Shown here: one piece after another, positions 14,831 through 16,807 of the stretch
How positions within the stretch are numbered: the stretch's first letter is position 1
Layout of the letters: each line of letters begins with the position of its first letter
NCBI GenBank assembly: GCA_910584595.1
Contig: CAJUBQ010000098.1
Location: forward strand, 1-16,807
DNA length: 16,807 bases
Source: an uncultured Eubacterium sp.
Lineage (GTDB): Bacteria > Bacillota > Clostridia > Lachnospirales > Lachnospiraceae
Reading direction: 5' to 3'
Position numbers and translations under genes: made by a program
The notes under the pieces: model-generated
What the model saw: only the letters and a program-made list of their open reading frames with translations
Database searches by the model: none
What the model was told of the DNA's origin: nothing

Positions 14831-15886
14831 TTACTCAAATACAACGCATGTCATAGACTGGTTTACAAACTGATTATTATAATGCTCCCCATAACCTACA
14901 ACACCAACATGATTGCCAAGGGCCGCCATTTCCTGCAAATATTCCTGCATATAGTGATTTTCGGTAAATAATAAATATCTGAACAGACAATTAATAGAAA
15001 ATACAGCTGAAATTCTTGGAAATTCCTGACGAATCTTCTGTATCGTTCGTTTTACAATCGCTCTGTAGTCTCCAAGCTCCAGCATTATCAGCACATCCGA
15101 ATCGTTTACCTGCCGATAACAGCTTAATGCGCTGCCATTTACTTCTTTTATCGAAATAATACACGTATCCGCACCATTAATCTTCCCAAATGGATTTTGA
15201 AATGTCTGAGACTGAATCTGTTGTTCGGAAATATGTAGAAGATCCTGATAAACCTGTTTGGCCGGTTTTCCATTTAACTGTCCAATGATATAATTTGCTT
15301 TATCTGTTCTGGATGCCACAAACCGGGTATTTCCCTTTTGATGGTATATATTTTCTTTATATGCTTTCACTCGTCCATTCTGGTTTTTCACCAATGCATA
15401 AACCGCCGCATCCTGATACACCGTACCGTTGACAGATACTTTCCCATCTTCTGACGTACCGCCGACCAGAGATATTCCGCCTCGCTTTAATACGCTATAA
15501 AAGGTATTCAGCACACAGGCGTCATTTCCGGAACAAAAGTCAATGCATATCGTATTATTTGACGATGCATTGACTGTTTCTACATCCTTCTCCAAACGCC
15601 TGATATATTTGACCGGCATCACCGATGCCTGTTCCAGTACATTCACTGCTACAGTAACGCCATCGTAAAAAGCTACAACACCGACGCCTTTTTCTACAAC
15701 TTTCGTACTATAGCTCATTCCGGCACATCCAATGCTTGGTACTTTTGGATACATCCCCTGTAATGCCTTCACATGCGATTCAAACTGTGCGCTGTTCGAC
15801 AGCAGTATGATAAACTGTGGATTGTTCATTCCACTTACGGCTTCTTTCAAATCGCCGCTCTGACTCATTCCAAAAAACTGTTTCAC
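14831..15886 (-). CDS. FIST domain sensor protein (FIST_N + FIST_C)
   Basis: The product (about 351 residues) shows a FIST N domain (PSIGCAGMSYST, then KGVGVVAF, later SLVGGTSEDGKV) followed by a FIST_C domain ending in VGVVGYGEHYNNQFVNQSMT. FIST domains are proposed small-molecule sensors often linked to signal-transduction outputs. It is probably cytosolic. The frame extends upstream to a TTG at 15962-15964, but that TTG is part of the -35 box. The start is therefore placed at GTG 15886, which has GGGG eight bases upstream and gives the expected VKQFFGMSQSGDL opening. ATG 15904 is the alternative and lacks a ribosome site. The gene is the first of a two-gene unit with the chemoreceptor 23 bp downstream. 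Confidence 0.85.
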   Translation of the reverse strand: MKQFFGMSQSGDLKEAVSGMNNPQFIILLSNSAQFESHVKALQGMYPKVPSIGCAGMSYSTKVVEKGVGVVAFYDGVTVAVNVLEQASVMPVKYIRRLEKDVETVNASSNNTICIDFCSGNDACVLNTFYSVLKRGGISLVGGTSEDGKVSVNGTVYQDAAVYALVKNQNGRVKAYKENIYHQKGNTRFVASRTDKANYIIGQLNGKPAKQVYQDLLHISEQQIQSQTFQNPFGKINGADTCIISIKEVNGSALSCYRQVNDSDVLIMLELGDYRAIVKRTIQKIRQEFPRISAVFSINCLFRYLLFTENHYMQEYLQEMAALGNHVGVVGYGEHYNNQFVNQSMTCVVFE

Positions 15887-15934
15887 AATTATTTCCCCAC
15901 TCATTCGTTTGTATAGTTTCAGTATATTGGTTCT

Positions 15935-15964
15935 ATTATACTTTATTTCCATGTGTGAGGTCAA
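15935..15964 (-). promoter_or_regulatory. Promoter of the FIST-MCP unit
   Basis: On the minus strand, TTGACC (15959-15964) and TATAAT (15935-15940) are 18 bp apart. Transcription would begin near 15928, about 42 nt before the GTG start codon. Confidence 0.75.
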
Positions 15965-15994
15965 TGCTTATTTCATATTCTGTTCATTTTTCGC

Positions 15995-16030
15995 GCAATT
16001 GTATGCAATTTTCATGCAATTATCATGCAT
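15995..16030. repeat. Short direct repeats with about 11-bp period upstream of the FIST promoter
   Basis: GCAATTGTAT, GCAATTTTCAT, GCAATTATCAT and a partial GCAT follow one another at 10-11 bp steps, close to one helical turn. They lie about 30 bp upstream of the -35 box and directly beyond the ridA stop codon. They could be an activator binding array, or merely AT-rich sequence. Confidence 0.45.
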
Positions 16031-16417
16031 TCACTTTGATTTTAATGCAATAATCTCAATTTCAACCAAAGCATCTTTTGGCAATGCCGCCACCTGTACC
16101 GCAGATCTGGCCGGATAGCTTCCTTCAGTAAAATATTCTTTATATACATCGTTCATTTTACTAAAATCTGCAATGTCTTTTAAATAAACCGTCGTCTTAA
16201 CTACCTGATCCATCGTACAATCTCCGGATTCTAAAATCGCTTTTACATTTTCCAGCGCTTGCCTTGTCTGTCCTTCAATATCTAACGCCACTATTTCCCC
16301 TTTGGATGGATCTATCGGTATCTGGCCGGAAAGAAACAACAGATTCCCTGTATCAATTCCCTGGGAATATGGCCCGATTGCCTGCGGTGCATTTTGTGTG
16401 CTTAAGATTGCTTTCAT
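16031..16417 (-). CDS. ridA: RidA family reactive intermediate/imine deaminase
   Basis: The 128-residue protein matches the RidA/YjgF/UK114 family along its full length: APQAIGPYSQGI near the start, FLSGQIPIDP, ENVKAILE, KTTVYLKDIADF and PARSAVQVAALPKDALVEIEI. The key arginine (R104) and glutamate (E119) of the catalytic form are both present, so deaminase activity on 2-aminoacrylate-type imines is likely. The protein should form a cytosolic trimer. AAGGAG lies 10 bases before the ATG. It is transcribed leftward from a promoter about 140 nt upstream, and the FIST gene lies downstream with its own promoter. Confidence 0.95.
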   Translation of the reverse strand: MKAILSTQNAPQAIGPYSQGIDTGNLLFLSGQIPIDPSKGEIVALDIEGQTRQALENVKAILESGDCTMDQVVKTTVYLKDIADFSKMNDVYKEYFTEGSYPARSAVQVAALPKDALVEIEIIALKSK

Positions 16418-16524
16418 ACGTTATAATCTCCTTTATACTGTTTTTTCTATTGATTTAATAATTGCAAATCATTCTTAATACTTACTTAGGAACCTGATTC
16501 CTCACCTCCATCAGATATTGTATC

Positions 16525-16550
16525 GTAACAGTTCTGATAATTTCTGTTAC
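16525..16550 (-). other. Stem-loop in the ridA leader
   Basis: GTAACAG (16525-16531) and CTGTTAC (16544-16550) form a perfect 7-bp inverted repeat with a 12-nt loop inside the transcribed leader of ridA. A second small hairpin (CTGAT and ATCAG around 16495-16515) follows. Neither matches a riboswitch class I know. Confidence 0.4.
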
Positions 16551-16561
16551 TGTCTGCAATC

Positions 16562-16591
16562 ATTTTACTACAAAATGACCGGATTGTCATT
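16562..16591 (-). promoter_or_regulatory. Promoter of ridA with overlapping inverted repeat
   Basis: On the minus strand, ATGACA (16585-16590) and TAAAAT (16562-16567) are 17 bp apart, each one base off consensus. AATGAC (16574-16579) and GTCATT (16586-16591) form an inverted repeat covering the -35 box and spacer, which could be an operator. Confidence 0.55.
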
Positions 16592-16629
16592 GACATTCTG
16601 AACTATTGATACATTTATTGATACCCTCG

Positions 16630-16752
16630 ATTACTGTTCACGGGGGTGGACAAGTAATAAAGCAACAGTTTAGACAAAGTGGTGCTTTTTCCGGATTACC
16701 GGACGCCGGATGGTGGGGAGCTGTCCCATAGGCGCGAACTTAAGAGAAAATA
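16630..16752. other. Unassigned structured non-coding block next to the terminal repeat
   Basis: No reading frame is convincing. The block is GC-richer than the preceding intergenic DNA and contains perfect short hairpins: TCCGG-ATTA-CCGGA (about 16689-16702) and GGG-GAGCTGT-CCC (about 16715-16730), followed by CATAGGCGCGAACTTAAG. It may be the edge of a mobile element, possibly an insertion-sequence end or group II intron fragment, but I cannot identify it. Confidence 0.35.
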
Positions 16753-16807
16753 CAACAATTTACATAAAGTGTTGCATTCTGGCTACGCGGACGCAGGGAG
16801 AGAAAAT
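16753..16807 (+). repeat. 55-bp direct repeat, right copy (runs to window end)
   Basis: Matches 51-105 with one difference. AGAGAAAAT occurs both just before it (16743-16751) and as its last nine bases (16799-16807), so this end may be the beginning of a tandem array or an insertion flanked by a short duplication. The sequence stops here, so which it is cannot be told. Confidence 0.9.

Noticed and set aside
16418..16560. T-box or known riboswitch ahead of ridA
   Set aside because: No T-box sequence, specifier stem or recognised aptamer core could be found.
1..16807. CRISPR array, tRNA or rRNA genes
   Set aside because: No regularly spaced repeats of CRISPR type and no tRNA or rRNA signature were seen on either strand by eye; a tRNAscan and CRISPR finder would be decisive.

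Overview
The window looks like chromosomal DNA of a gut-type anaerobic Clostridia, most likely Lachnospiraceae. This is inferred from moderate GC, AGGAGG ribosome binding sites, the large fused 2-hydroxyacyl-CoA dehydratase activase, a VanG-type ligase with a VanT racemase, a FIST sensor protein, and palindromic miniature repeats. No rRNA, tRNA, CRISPR array or intact transposase was found. The genus cannot be fixed from the sequence alone.

Left edge (1-617): an internally deleted remnant of a large serine recombinase lies on the minus strand. It is interrupted by a hairpin-forming repeat, part of which (51-105) recurs at the extreme right end (16753-16807). A clear promoter then leads into the first large gene. 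Positions 618-5617: a 1418-residue fusion protein (two activator ATPase domains plus two dehydratase-like modules) is followed by a manganese-type superoxide dismutase. Positions 5614-8882 (minus): vanT and vanG encode a membrane-linked serine/alanine racemase and a D-Ala-D-Ser-type ligase. Neither vanXY nor vanRS is adjacent. Positions 8883-9147 form a divergent promoter region with a palindromic operator, and a DUF3788 gene is read rightward from it.

Positions 9583-13849: two inverted copies of a 162-bp palindromic MITE-like element, about 94% identical, bracket a 4-kb block. The block holds a secreted alpha/beta hydrolase, a ZIP metal transporter, a small alarmone synthetase (RelQ/YjbM type) and a nicotinamidase-like cysteine hydrolase. 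The second copy supplies the stop codon of the next gene.

Positions 13848-16417 (minus): ridA, then a FIST-domain sensor gene with its own promoter, then a membrane-free methyl-accepting chemotaxis protein 23 bp downstream. The FIST-MCP pair looks like a cytosolic sensory module. The right end (16418-16807) holds the ridA promoter and leader, an unassigned structured block, and the terminal repeat.

The points that most deserve a second look are the FIST-MCP pair, the minimal vanG-vanT unit with its operator, the MITE pair and its effect on the MCP gene, and the internal symmetry of the activase fusion. No wholly new multi-gene system is evident.
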